DNA of 64,000 nucleotides from Cumulibacter manganitolerans. Lineage in GTDB: Bacteria; Actinomycetota; Actinomycetes; Mycobacteriales; Antricoccaceae. Positions 28,073 to 40,179 of the stretch are shown piece after piece. Made by a program: the position numbers and the translations under genes. How positions within the stretch are numbered: position 1 is the first letter of the stretch; each line of letters opens with the position of its first letter. The notes under the pieces are model-generated. The model did no database searches and was not told the DNA's origin. It worked only from the letters and a program-made list of their open reading frames with translations. Location: the NCBI RefSeq assembly GCF_009602465.1, contig NZ_WBKP01000010.1, forward strand, positions 33,232-97,231. The letters run 5' to 3'.

Positions 28073-29161
28073 TCACCCGTCGTTGCGGGCCCGCCAGCGC
28101 AGCGGCGCCTCGGCGTACTCCTCGATTGCGTGCGCGGTGATCCCCACCGTCCGCGCGAGCTGGAACAGTGCCTCGCCGGCCCGGTCGGGCAGCCCCCGCG
28201 CCTGGCAGATCGCCGCCGACACCCCGTCGACGTTGACCGGCGCCCCGACGGCCTCGCTCAACCGCTCGAGGGCCCGCAGCTCGGCCGCCGCTCGCCCGCG
28301 GGCGCGCAGCACGCCGATCAGCGCCGTGGCGCGCGGATCTGCTGCGCGATAGACCACGTGTCCGAAGCCGGGCACCCGGCCGTGCACCTCGACGGCGCGC
28401 GCGACCACCTCGGCCACCGGCGTGCCGGTCATCGCCTCGCGTAGCACGAGCCGCGCGTCCAGCGCGGCGCCGCCGTGCAACCGGCCGCCCATCGCCGCCA
28501 GCCCGGCGGAGAGCACGTCGTACCAGCCGGCCCGCGCGGACGCCGCCACCCGCGCAGCCGTGGTGGACGCCGCGAGCCCGTTGTCGATCAGGGCGACGAG
28601 CAACGCCTGGACGGTGTCGTCGGCGAGGTCGATCGAGTCGCCGAACAGGCGGGGCGCCACCTCGATCAGTCCCAGCGAGCGCGCCACGAGTGCCCGCGGC
28701 GTGGTGTCGGCGCGCATCGGGTCGCGCGCGCCGAGCAGCGCGAGCGCGACCGGTAGCCGACGATTGAGGGCGAGCTGCCCGAGCAGGTCACGGTCGGCGT
28801 CGACGGACAGGACCGCAGGGTCGACGTCCGCGGCCTCGAGCACGAGCCGGGCCGCCTCCGCGAACGGCAGTGCGCCGCACAGCTCCGCGATCGGACGGCC
28901 GCGGTAGTACAGGTGCTGCTCGTCCTGCGACGACACCGCGCTGACCACCGATCGGAAGCGCAGCAGCGCGCCCGACTCGCGGCGCGCCGAGGACGGCGTC
29001 GTCGCCAGCGCATCGACCTCCGCGCGGTCGTACAGCGACTCCAGCTGGCCCGGACGACGTACCGAGCGCAGGACGCCCCGGCTCACGTAGGCGTAGAGCG
29101 TCGCGGGCTTCACCCCGAGCCGGCGGGCCGCCTCGGACGTCGTCAGGTATCGGTCACTCAT
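28073..29161 (-). CDS. Helix-turn-helix / citrate-synthase-like fusion protein with altered active site
   Basis: A 362-residue fusion. Residues 5-30 form an excisionase/MerR-like helix-turn-helix (LTTSEAARRLGVKPATLYAY). A citrate-synthase-like domain follows from about 65. Of the catalytic residues, the CoA-side His229 (RLHGG), His268 (FGHVVYR) and Asp312 (NVDG) are kept, but the DHG-type motif that supplies the oxaloacetate-binding histidine (pig His238) reads DNG, with Asn194. The paralogue next door has the normal DHGFNNS. Citrate synthase activity is therefore doubtful, and a role as a metabolite-sensing DNA-binding regulator of its divergent neighbour is attractive. HTH-citrate synthase proteins are known in actinobacteria, but their role is not established to my knowledge. 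Confidence 0.88.
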   Translation of the reverse strand: MSDRYLTTSEAARRLGVKPATLYAYVSRGVLRSVRRPGQLESLYDRAEVDALATTPSSARRESGALLRFRSVVSAVSSQDEQHLYYRGRPIAELCGALPFAEAARLVLEAADVDPAVLSVDADRDLLGQLALNRRLPVALALLGARDPMRADTTPRALVARSLGLIEVAPRLFGDSIDLADDTVQALLVALIDNGLAASTTAARVAASARAGWYDVLSAGLAAMGGRLHGGAALDARLVLREAMTGTPVAEVVARAVEVHGRVPGFGHVVYRAADPRATALIGVLRARGRAAAELRALERLSEAVGAPVNVDGVSAAICQARGLPDRAGEALFQLARTVGITAHAIEEYAEAPLRWRARNDG

Positions 29162-29164
29162 GCG

Positions 29165-29215
29165 TTGAGTGAATCAACATTGACGATATTGATCAATAGC
29201 GCAGAGACTCGGCGT
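29165..29215. promoter_or_regulatory. Divergent control region of the two citrate synthase genes with TTGA/TCAA half-sites
   Basis: Only 54 bases separate the start codons. They hold TTGA or TCAA half-sites at 29165, 29174, 29180, 29189 and 29193, forming TTGA-N5-TCAA, TCAA-CA-TTGA and the perfect palindrome ATTGATCAAT (29188-29197). For the plus strand TTGACG (29180-29185), a 17-base spacer and a weak -10 GAGACT (29203-29208) would give a leaderless start at ATG 29216. The half-sites cover the -35, so a bound protein, possibly the HTH fusion, would control both genes. Confidence 0.55.
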
Positions 29216-30343
29216 ATGACTACCACTGCCATCGAGGTCCCACGCGGCCTCAAGAACGTGATCGTGACCGACACGGAGGTCGGCGATGTGCGCGGCGACG
29301 AAGGCCGGTTCCATTACCGCGGGTACGACGCCGTCCGGCTCGCGGAGCGCTGCAGCTTCGAGCAGGTGTGGTTCCTCATGGCACACCACCGCCTGCCGGA
29401 GGACGGGAGCGACGAGCTGGCCACCTTCACCGCCGAGGTCGGCCGGCTGCGGGCACTGCCGCCCGAGCTCGGCCCGCTGATCGCGCAGCTCGCCGACGCA
29501 CACGCCAATCCGCTGCACGTGCTGCGGACCTGCCTCAGCGCGCTCGGCGCCCTGCAGCCGATGCGGGCGACGTACGACCTGTCGCCCGAGCAGCGAGCCG
29601 GGGACCTGCTGCGGATCGCGGCCGTGGCTCCGACCATCCTCGCCGCGGCGTACCGCCGATCGCAGGGCCTCGAGCCGCTCGCTGCCGACCCGTCGCTGGG
29701 CCATGCCACCGACTACCTGCGGATGGCGACCGGAGAGGCCCCGAATGCCGCGCTGGCACGGCTCATCGAGCAGTACCTGATCGCGACCGTCGACCACGGG
29801 TTCAACAACTCGACGTTCACTGCGCGGGTCGTCGCGTCGTCCGGTTCGGACGTCGCCTCGTGCATCGTCGCGGCGATCGGCGCGTTCCTCGGCCCCCTGC
29901 ACGGCGGCGCGCCGGACCGCGCGCTGCAGGCGCTCGACGAGATCGGCGACCCGGCGAACACCGACCCGTGGGTCCGTCGGCAGATCGCGGCCGGCGCCAA
30001 GATCATGGGCTTCGGGCACGCCGTCTACCGCACCCACGACCCGCGCGCCGAGCTGCTCAAGCGGCTCCTCGCGCCGTACGACGACGACCTGGTGCGGCGC
30101 GCGATCGCGACGGAGACGGCGATCGAGCGAGCGCTCGCGGAGCTGAAGCCGGGCACGGCGCTGTACGCGAACGTCGAGTTCTATGCCGGAGTCGCGATCT
30201 CCCTCGCCGGGCTGCCGCCGCGGATGTTCACGCCGACGTTCGCCGTCGCGCGCGCCGTCGGCTGGGCGGCGAACGTCGACGAGCAGGCGGCGCAGGGCAA
30301 GATCATCCGCCCGATTGCCCGCTACACCGGCCCGCTGCACTAG
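29216..30343 (+). CDS. Citrate synthase (CitA-like)
   Basis: A 375-residue citrate synthase. Active-site His194 (in TVDHGFNNSTF), His229 (GPLHGG) and His268 (GFGHAVYRTHDPR) are present. The catalytic aspartate position (NVDFYSG in most enzymes) reads NVEFYAG, with Glu321. The C-terminus IIRPIARYTGP is normal. It condenses oxaloacetate and acetyl-CoA (or propionyl-CoA) in the citrate or methylcitrate cycle. No Shine-Dalgarno sequence precedes ATG 29216, so leaderless translation is likely. It is divergent from the HTH-citrate synthase fusion, across a 54-base gap with an operator-like array. No prpB or prpD is near, so a methylcitrate role is not shown. Confidence 0.92.
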   Translation: MTTTAIEVPRGLKNVIVTDTEVGDVRGDEGRFHYRGYDAVRLAERCSFEQVWFLMAHHRLPEDGSDELATFTAEVGRLRALPPELGPLIAQLADAHANPLHVLRTCLSALGALQPMRATYDLSPEQRAGDLLRIAAVAPTILAAAYRRSQGLEPLAADPSLGHATDYLRMATGEAPNAALARLIEQYLIATVDHGFNNSTFTARVVASSGSDVASCIVAAIGAFLGPLHGGAPDRALQALDEIGDPANTDPWVRRQIAAGAKIMGFGHAVYRTHDPRAELLKRLLAPYDDDLVRRAIATETAIERALAELKPGTALYANVEFYAGVAISLAGLPPRMFTPTFAVARAVGWAANVDEQAAQGKIIRPIARYTGPLH

Positions 30344-30360
30344 CGGCGCCGCGCGCCGTG

Positions 30361-30412
30361 TTCAACATGCCTACCTGTGCAGCGTCTGGCATGCACAGGT
30401 AGGCATCTTGAA
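30361..30412 (+). terminator. 21-bp stem hairpin after citrate synthase
   Basis: Arms 30361-30381 and 30392-30412 pair at 20 of 21 positions around a 10-base loop. The arms contain ATGCCTACCTGTGCA, clearly less GC-rich than the surroundings. It lies 18 bases after the citrate synthase stop. Confidence 0.75.
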
Positions 30413-30513
30413 CTCCGTCGATCCATGCTGCTGCGCAACGACCCGATCTGCGGCAACATGGGAGAGGTGACCCCGAGCACGTCTCCCACTCACCGGCAGG
30501 AAGAGGACGAGGT

Positions 30514-31296
30514 ATGAACGCCCCCCGAGCACTCGACGGCAAGACCATGATCGTGACCGGCGGCAACACCGGCATCGGCGCCGCGATCACCCTGGCGGCG
30601 GTACGCGCCGGAGCACGGGTGGTGCTCGACTACGTCGTCCATCCCGACCTTGCCGCGCAGATCGAGCAGCAGGCCGAGAGCGGCGGGGCCGAGGCCGTGA
30701 CGACGGTCGAGGCGGACGTCTCGAAGATCACCGATCTGCAGCGGCTCGTCGACACGGCCGTCGAACGGTACGGGCGCCTCGACGTCCTGGTGAACAACGC
30801 CGGCATCGAGACCCGGCAGTCACTGCTGGAGACGACCGAGGAGGACTACGACAAGCTGATGGCGATCAACGTGAAAGGCCCGTACTTCGGCTCGCAGCTC
30901 GCCGCCAAGCAGTTCCTCGCGCAGGGCGGCGGGGGCGTCGTCGTGAACATCTCCTCGGTCCACGAGGACTGGCCGATGGCCGGGAACAACGCGTACTGCG
31001 TGAGCAAGGGCGGCATGCGGATGCTCACCCGCAACGCCGCGGTCGAGCTCGGCCCGCAGGGCGTCCGGTTCGTGAACGTGGCGCCGGGCGCCGTCGATAC
31101 GCCGATCAACAAGCAGACCACCTCGGACGCCGCCAAGAAGAAGGCCCTGGAGGACTCCATCCCGCTGCGACGCATCGCGACACCGGAGGAGATCGCGGAC
31201 GTCGTCGTCTTCGCCGCCTCCGACGCCGCCCGCTACATCACCGGCTCCACGATCTTCGCCGACGGAGCGATCATGCAGAGCGGTCCGGGACTGTAG
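30514..31296 (+). CDS. Short-chain dehydrogenase/reductase (glucose 1-dehydrogenase-like)
   Basis: A 260-residue classical SDR. The NAD(P)-binding TGGNTGIG motif is near residue 15, NNAG follows, and the catalytic Tyr and Lys lie in YCVSK after a Ser in NISSVHE. The end SDAARYITGSTIFADGA is the usual substrate-loop and C-terminal pattern. Members closest in feel are glucose 1-dehydrogenase or 3-oxoacyl-ACP reductase-like; the substrate is not evident. Preceded by a hairpin, so probably transcribed on its own, and followed by the YihY gene after 79 bases. Confidence 0.9.
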   Translation: MNAPRALDGKTMIVTGGNTGIGAAITLAAVRAGARVVLDYVVHPDLAAQIEQQAESGGAEAVTTVEADVSKITDLQRLVDTAVERYGRLDVLVNNAGIETRQSLLETTEEDYDKLMAINVKGPYFGSQLAAKQFLAQGGGGVVVNISSVHEDWPMAGNNAYCVSKGGMRMLTRNAAVELGPQGVRFVNVAPGAVDTPINKQTTSDAAKKKALEDSIPLRRIATPEEIADVVVFAASDAARYITGSTIFADGAIMQSGPGL

Positions 31297-31375
31297 GCCC
31301 GTACCGCTCGACCGAGACCCGGGGGCTCGACGTGGCTCAGCGGCGATCACCCTCGCTAGTGGTACTTGTGGTCTG

Positions 31376-32521
31376 GTGACCACCGACTCCCCCGGCGACC
31401 CCGTAGCGCGAGCCGACCGGCCGGCCGGCGTCGGCCCCGAGCCCGCGGACGACCTGCCCGGCGACGTTCCCGGCGCCGGTGTCGCGGGCGAGCCCGGTCG
31501 GGAGGCCACCGGTCCGCAGACGGCCGGGAGGGAGGACGACGCCGCGGTGTCGCGGCGGCGACGTCGGCGCCCGCGGCCGACGACGTCGGACGAGGGACGC
31601 GCTCGCTGGCACGCCCCCGAACGGGGGCCGGATCCCACCGAGCACGGCCCGGTCGAGCACAAGTGGCGACGGGTCCTCGGGCGGACGGCGTCCAAGGCGT
31701 GGGACGACTCGCTGTTCGGGATGAGCTCGCAGGCGGCGTTCTGGTGCGCGTTGTCCACCGCGCCGATGCTGCTCGCGCTGCTCGGGCTGCTCGGGCCGAT
31801 CCTGCGATGGATCGACCCCTCGGCGCTCACCGCGGTACGGGCCCAGATCGACCTCCTGCTGAACAACATCTTCAACAAGGAGGTCGCCGACAACCTGATC
31901 GGCAGTGCCGTCGACCAGATCCTGAACAACCAGGGCAGCGTCGTCTCGGTCGGCCTGGTGATCAGCCTGTGGGCGGGCTCGTCGGCGATGGCGGCGTTCG
32001 TCGAGTCGATCACCATCGCCTACAACCAGCACGAGGTGCGCCACCCGGTGCGCGAGCGGTTCTTCGCACTGGGGCTGTACCTGGTCGCGCTGCTGTTCGG
32101 CATCGTGCTGCTGCCGCTGCTGGCGATCGGCCCGGACTACCTCGTCGGGCTGTTCCCGAGCGACCTGCAGGACAACGTCGAGCTGGCGATCCGGATCAGC
32201 TACTTCCCGGCCGTGCTGCTCCTGCTGATCCTGCTCGTCGCGACCCTGTACAAGGTCGCCCCCAAGCACCGCCACCCGTGGAAGCGGGGGCTGCCCGGCG
32301 CGGTGCTGTCCGCCGTCCTGTTCATCGTGCTGTCGATCGGGCTGCGCATCTACCTCTCGTACGTCTACTCCCACGGCCTGACCTACGGCGCGCTCGCCAC
32401 CCCGATCACGTTCCTGCTGTTCTACTACTTCGCCTCGATGGCGATCATCATCGGCGCGCAGTTCAACAACGCGCTGCTCGAGTTCCACCCGCCGCGCCGG
32501 GTCACCGGCCGCGTCGGGTAG
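31376..32521 (+). CDS. YihY/BrkB-family integral membrane protein
   Basis: A 381-residue protein. Residues 1-100 are hydrophilic and disordered-looking, rich in Pro, Arg and acidic residues. The rest is the YihY/virulence-factor-BrkB domain with about six membrane segments: the first near AAFWCALSTAPMLLALLGLL and the last in ITFLLFYYFASMAIIIGAQF. The family is common, was once misannotated as ribonuclease BN, and has no proven function; an envelope or transport role is assumed. GTG at 31376 is the most likely start. Convergent with an MFS gene 27 bases downstream. Confidence 0.85.
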   Translation: MTTDSPGDPVARADRPAGVGPEPADDLPGDVPGAGVAGEPGREATGPQTAGREDDAAVSRRRRRRPRPTTSDEGRARWHAPERGPDPTEHGPVEHKWRRVLGRTASKAWDDSLFGMSSQAAFWCALSTAPMLLALLGLLGPILRWIDPSALTAVRAQIDLLLNNIFNKEVADNLIGSAVDQILNNQGSVVSVGLVISLWAGSSAMAAFVESITIAYNQHEVRHPVRERFFALGLYLVALLFGIVLLPLLAIGPDYLVGLFPSDLQDNVELAIRISYFPAVLLLLILLVATLYKVAPKHRHPWKRGLPGAVLSAVLFIVLSIGLRIYLSYVYSHGLTYGALATPITFLLFYYFASMAIIIGAQFNNALLEFHPPRRVTGRVG

Positions 32522-32548
32522 CCCTGACCGCCGGCGCCGCGTCGGGCG

Positions 32549-33886
32549 TCAGGAGCGCGCCACGTTCCGGGCCGCCGCGAACGTCAGCCCGGTGGCGAGC
32601 AGCGCCAGCACGAGGTACCCGCTGCTGATCTGCACGATCCCGTACACCTTCGTCAGCTGACCCGCGATCAGGCTGGGCACCATGGCGCCGCCGTACGAGG
32701 CGAGGTAGGTCGCGGCCAGCACCGGCGCCCGGTCGGCCGACTCCAGGTCGGTCAGCAGCACGCGGATGGTGGCCGAGCCGGCCATGCCCTGCGCGAAGCC
32801 GGCGGTGCAGCCGCCGAGCAGCACGACCAGGACGGACTGCGTGACGAGGCCGCCGACCAGCAGCGCCATCCCCGCGAGGAAGATCCCCATGCCGATGCGC
32901 TGCGCGGACGCCGGCGAGTACCGGCCGCCGGCGGGTCCACCGATCACGCTCGGCGCCATGTACGAGGCGTAGACCAGGGCCATCACCACGGCGTTCGACG
33001 TGCCGAGCTGGTCGCGGCTGATGGTCGGGCTGAAGGACTGGAAGTAGCCCCCCATCGCCCACGTCGCGATGAAGATCGCGAGGGCCACCCACAGGATCCG
33101 GGCCGGCTGCTTCGGGATCTGCACCTGCGGGCGCAACGACCGCAGCACCCCCGGGCGTCGCTCGATCGTCTCCGGGCAGAACAGCAGCCCGACGAAGCAG
33201 CCGACGATCAGCACCAGCACGCAGACGTAGATGGTGTCCCGGGGATACGGCCCGTACTCGATCAGGGCGCCCGCGGCCAATCCGCCGATCGTCAGCCCCA
33301 GCAGCGGCGACTGGCTGGTCACGACCGCGGCGAGCCAGACGGGACGCGTCGGCGCGGTGTCGACGATGTACGCCATCACCGCGCTCGTCGCGACGCCGCA
33401 CCCCAGACCCATCAGGCCACGACCAATCGCCACCTGCAGCACGCTGGTCACGTTGAGCAGCACGACGCAGCCGGCCGCCACCAGCGCCAGCGTCAGCATC
33501 GCGGCCCGGCGACGTCCGACGTAGTTCGAGATCCGGCCGAGCACGAGGAGCGCGGTCATCGTGCCGACGAAGTACACGACGACGGTCAGCGCGACGTCGG
33601 CGTTGGTCAGGCCGTTCTCGGCGCGGTACGTGTTGTACAGCGGGATGACGCTGGACGAGCCGGCGAAGGCGGTGACCAGCGTGGCGGTCGAGACGAGGAA
33701 CCCGAGCCGGTTCTGCTGCTTCGGTCGTGCTTGCGTCGGTTGTGGTTGCGTCGGTTGTGGCTGCGTCGGTTGTGGTCGCGTCGGTCCTGGTGCGGGGTGC
33801 TCCTCCGTTCGGCCCCCATCCGCACTCGGCCCTCGCCCCCGTCCGTCAGGTTGCGTCATCCGGCCGAGTGCTCCCGCCAGACCCAT
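32549..33886 (-). CDS. MFS transporter with a Pro/Gln/Thr repeat leader
   Basis: A 445-residue major facilitator with about 12 membrane segments. The loop motif GRISNYVGRRRAAML after the second segment is the MFS A-motif. Before the first segment lies a hydrophilic leader with PTQPQPTQPQPTQ, encoded by 15-base tandem repeats at about 33725-33780. The substrate is unknown. The start is uncertain: ATG 33886 has GTGAGG in front but lies in a repeated intergenic segment, and ATG 33859 is in frame. It follows the acyl-CoA ligase gene in the same direction and may be co-transcribed, which hints at uptake of the acid that the ligase activates. Confidence 0.85.
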   Translation of the reverse strand: MGLAGALGRMTQPDGRGRGPSADGGRTEEHPAPGPTRPQPTQPQPTQPQPTQARPKQQNRLGFLVSTATLVTAFAGSSSVIPLYNTYRAENGLTNADVALTVVVYFVGTMTALLVLGRISNYVGRRRAAMLTLALVAAGCVVLLNVTSVLQVAIGRGLMGLGCGVATSAVMAYIVDTAPTRPVWLAAVVTSQSPLLGLTIGGLAAGALIEYGPYPRDTIYVCVLVLIVGCFVGLLFCPETIERRPGVLRSLRPQVQIPKQPARILWVALAIFIATWAMGGYFQSFSPTISRDQLGTSNAVVMALVYASYMAPSVIGGPAGGRYSPASAQRIGMGIFLAGMALLVGGLVTQSVLVVLLGGCTAGFAQGMAGSATIRVLLTDLESADRAPVLAATYLASYGGAMVPSLIAGQLTKVYGIVQISSGYLVLALLATGLTFAAARNVARS

Positions 33887-34037
33887 CCAGCCTCACTCCG
33901 GAGCACCCCGCCCCACTCCCTCGACGCCCGTCGCACCGGACGCTCCCGCCAGACCCATCCAGCCTCACTCCGGAGCACCCCGCCCCACTCCCTCGGTACC
34001 GAGCCCGAGCGCTCCCGCCAGACGCACCTCGCCTCGG
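33870..34037. repeat. 54-bp direct repeats between acyl-CoA ligase and MFS genes
   Basis: 33870-33923 and 33942-33995 are identical over 54 bases (period 72), and a third, shortened and diverged copy begins at 34011 (GCTCCCGCCAGACGCACC). The block covers nearly the whole gap between the ligase stop and the MFS start and includes the proposed MFS start codon. The repeats contain a GGAGTGAGG-like ribosome-binding motif and an ATG on the minus strand in each full copy. Confidence 0.85.
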
Positions 34038-35648
34038 TCATGCGTTGCGCCGGCCGTGCTTGCCGAGGACGATTCCGGCGGCCTCGCGGTCCCAGACGTC
34101 GCCGCTGAGGCCGCGGGTGCGCAGCTCGTGCTTCTGGATCTTCTGGGTCGGCGTCTTCGGCAGCTCGTCGACCGTCTCCAGGTAGCGCGGCACCATGAAG
34201 TACGGCATCCGGTCGATGAGGAACTCGGTGAGCTCGACGGGGTCGAGCTCCTCGCCCTCGCGCGGCACGACGACCGCCTTGATCTCGTCCTCCGAGAGCT
34301 CCGACGGGACGGCGACGACCGCGCTCTCGAGAACCTTCGGATGCGAGTTGATGACCTTCTCGACCTCGAACGACGAGACGTTCTCGCCCCGCCGGCGCAG
34401 CGCGTCCTTGATCCGGTCGGCGAAGTAGTAGTGGCCGTCCTCGTCCCGCCAGAAGGCGTCCCCGGTGTGCACCCAGCCGTCGACGATCGTCTCGGCGGTC
34501 TTCTCGGGCAGGTTGTGATAGCCCGAGAACACGGTCAGCGGCTCCTTGGGCTTGACCCACAGCTCGCTCACCTGGCCGGCCGGCACCTCGGCGCCGTCCG
34601 CATCGACGATCCGCAGGGTGACGTTGCTGCGGGGCTGTCCCGCCTCGCCGGGCTTCAGCGTCTGGTAGCCGCCCATCAGGACCGCGCCGATCTCGGTCAT
34701 CCCGTACACGGCGTTGGCCTGCACCCCGAACCGCTCGCAGAAGGCGCGGACATCGCTGGCCAGCGGCGCCATCGGCACCGTGCGCAGCGGGTTGTCGGCG
34801 TCGTCCGGCTTGGGCCGCTGCTGCTGCAGGATCTCCGCCATCGCGCCCAGCAGGATCGTGTAGGTCACGTCGTGCTCGCGCACCGTGTCCCAGAAGCCGG
34901 ACGCCCAGAACGCCGGCTCGATGACCGCCTTGGCCTCGTGGATCAGGGCTTGGTAGCAGCCGTACCACTGCCCGGCGAGGTGGAACATCGGCAGCTGCAC
35001 CAGCACCGTGTCCTCGCGGCCCAGCCCGCCGATGTCCTCGCGCGAGGCGTAGGTGTAGGCGTGCGCCTGGGAGGTGAGCACGCCCTTGGACGGCCCGGTC
35101 GTGCCCGAGGTGTACAAGTAGCCCAGGTGCTCGTCGGCACGCGCGGGAGCGACCTCGCGCGGTTCGGCGGCGGCGATCTCGTCGAGCTCGACCACCCGGT
35201 ACGCCGAGCGGAGGCCGTCGGCGGCCCGCACGTCGCCGCGGACGACGACCGAGCGCAGCGTCTGCAGGTCGACGGCCACCTTCGCCAGCGCGTCGACGTA
35301 GTGGTCCTCGATCACGATTACCGTCGAGCCGGAGTCGTTGAGGATGTGCGAGAGGAAGCTGCCCTTGTAGGCGGTGTTGATCGGTACCTCGACCTGCGCG
35401 CCGAGGCCGATGCCGGTCCACGCGTGCGCGTAGTCGATGGAGTTGTCGAGCAGCAGCGCCGCCGGCTGCTGGCGGCCCACACCGAGCCCCGCGAGCCCGG
35501 CCGAGATCGCGAGCGCCCGGTCGCGGCTCTGGCCGAAGGTCCACTCCCGGCCCTCGGCGACGTGCGCGACGCGGTCGGCTCCCGAGGCCACTGCGCGGTC
35601 GTACGCGTGCCCGAGAGTGCGTCGTTCGATCGGTGGTAGCTCGCCCAT
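34038..35648 (-). CDS. AMP-forming acyl-CoA ligase of the leucine/acyl-CoA island (FadD35-like)
   Basis: A 536-residue ANL ligase. YTSGTTGPSKG, YGMTEIG, HTGDAF and the C-terminal lysine region TPTQKIQK are present. It activates a carboxylic acid to its CoA thioester. GGAGG six bases before ATG 35648 sets the start; the longer reading frame lacks support. It sits beside a TetR gene and, across it, the accD1-accA1-dehydrogenase operon, as fadD35 (Rv2505c) does beside Rv2506 in M. tuberculosis. The substrate is not shown; a branched-chain acid would fit. In the last motif a Gln replaces the usual Gly before the lysine, as also seen in carnitine-CoA-ligase-like members. Confidence 0.9.
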   Translation of the reverse strand: MGELPPIERRTLGHAYDRAVASGADRVAHVAEGREWTFGQSRDRALAISAGLAGLGVGRQQPAALLLDNSIDYAHAWTGIGLGAQVEVPINTAYKGSFLSHILNDSGSTVIVIEDHYVDALAKVAVDLQTLRSVVVRGDVRAADGLRSAYRVVELDEIAAAEPREVAPARADEHLGYLYTSGTTGPSKGVLTSQAHAYTYASREDIGGLGREDTVLVQLPMFHLAGQWYGCYQALIHEAKAVIEPAFWASGFWDTVREHDVTYTILLGAMAEILQQQRPKPDDADNPLRTVPMAPLASDVRAFCERFGVQANAVYGMTEIGAVLMGGYQTLKPGEAGQPRSNVTLRIVDADGAEVPAGQVSELWVKPKEPLTVFSGYHNLPEKTAETIVDGWVHTGDAFWRDEDGHYYFADRIKDALRRRGENVSSFEVEKVINSHPKVLESAVVAVPSELSEDEIKAVVVPREGEELDPVELTEFLIDRMPYFMVPRYLETVDELPKTPTQKIQKHELRTRGLSGDVWDREAAGIVLGKHGRRNA

Positions 35649-35721
35649 GAGACCTCCAGTCGTCGGCCGCTTCGTATGGATCCGGCTCCGCCGTTCGGAC
35701 GCTACTCCGCAGGCCGTCGGC

Positions 35722-36351
35722 TCAGGCAAGCAGTGCGGCGAGCGTCATCCGTTCCAGCACCGGCTTGACCCGCGCGGGATCGCCGTGGCGCACGCTATGG
35801 GGAGTGGAGTTGAGCAGGCCGATCGCGGCCTGCGCCTTCAGCCGCGCCGCCGCGCGGTCCGGCTCGCCCAGCCGCACGAGCTGGTCGACCCACAGCTCGA
35901 CGTAGTCGCGCTGGGTACGGCGTACGGCGTCGGAGGCCTCGTCCTCCAGCGTGCGCAGGTCGCGGTTGTGCACGCGGATGCGGTCGGTCTCCCCGAGCGC
36001 GAAGTCGGCGTGGAAGTCGATCAGCGCGATCAGCGCCTCGCGAGGGTCGGCGTGGGCGGCCACCCGCCGGCGTCCGCCCTCGAGCAGCCGCGTGGAGACG
36101 TCGCCCAGCACCGCGGCGAGGATCGCCTGCTTGTTCGAGAAATGTCGATAGAGCGCGGGACCGCTGATGCCGACCGCCGACGCGATCTCCTCCAGCGACA
36201 CGCCGCGGAACCCCTTGGCCGCGAACAGCCGCGCCGCCTCGCTGAGCAGCAGGTCGGTGCGCTCGGCCTTCTGCAGCGTGCGCGCGCTCGGCCTTGCGGC
36301 GCCGGCGGTTGCCCCGGAGGGCGGCGGGGCGGCAGGCTTGGCTCTGGACAC
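35722..36351 (-). CDS. TetR-family repressor of the acyl-CoA carboxylase island
   Basis: A 209-residue TetR regulator. After a 25-residue Ala/Pro-rich leader comes the helix-turn-helix (about 30-75; VSLEEIASAVGISGPALYRH), then a ligand-binding domain. Start is GTG 36351. A -10-like TACGGT (complement of 36359-36364) lies seven bases before the GTG, so the mRNA is probably leaderless. It is divergent from accD1 with 66 bases between, holding a dyad at 36378-36397, so it likely represses itself and the carboxylase operon and releases on an acyl-CoA or leucine breakdown product. Counterpart of M. tuberculosis Rv2506 by position. Confidence 0.88.
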   Translation of the reverse strand: MSRAKPAAPPPSGATAGAARPSARTLQKAERTDLLLSEAARLFAAKGFRGVSLEEIASAVGISGPALYRHFSNKQAILAAVLGDVSTRLLEGGRRRVAAHADPREALIALIDFHADFALGETDRIRVHNRDLRTLEDEASDAVRRTQRDYVELWVDQLVRLGEPDRAAARLKAQAAIGLLNSTPHSVRHGDPARVKPVLERMTLAALLA

Positions 36352-36377
36352 GGCACCAACCGTACGCTAAATTCTCA

Positions 36378-36397
36378 GTTAGTGAACATTAACTAAC
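36378..36397. promoter_or_regulatory. Probable TetR operator between tetR and accD1
   Basis: GTTAGT-N8-ACTAAC, a perfect 6+6 dyad in an AT-rich island (36369-36401). Palindromes of this size between a divergent TetR gene and its target are the usual binding sites. It lies over the expected -35 region of tetR. Confidence 0.6.
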
Positions 36398-36417
36398 CCA
36401 AATGACCGGGGGTTCGC

Positions 36418-38025
<1,608 letters not shown>

Positions 38026-38030
38026 TCGCG

Positions 38031-40163
<2,133 letters not shown>

Positions 40164-40179
40164 CCGCAGGAGCACGACC

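Noticed and set aside
28066..28075. Programmed read-through of the HTH-citrate synthase TGA
   Set aside because: The downstream in-frame stretch is only 28 codons, with no known read-through context or structure; kept only as a possible relic.
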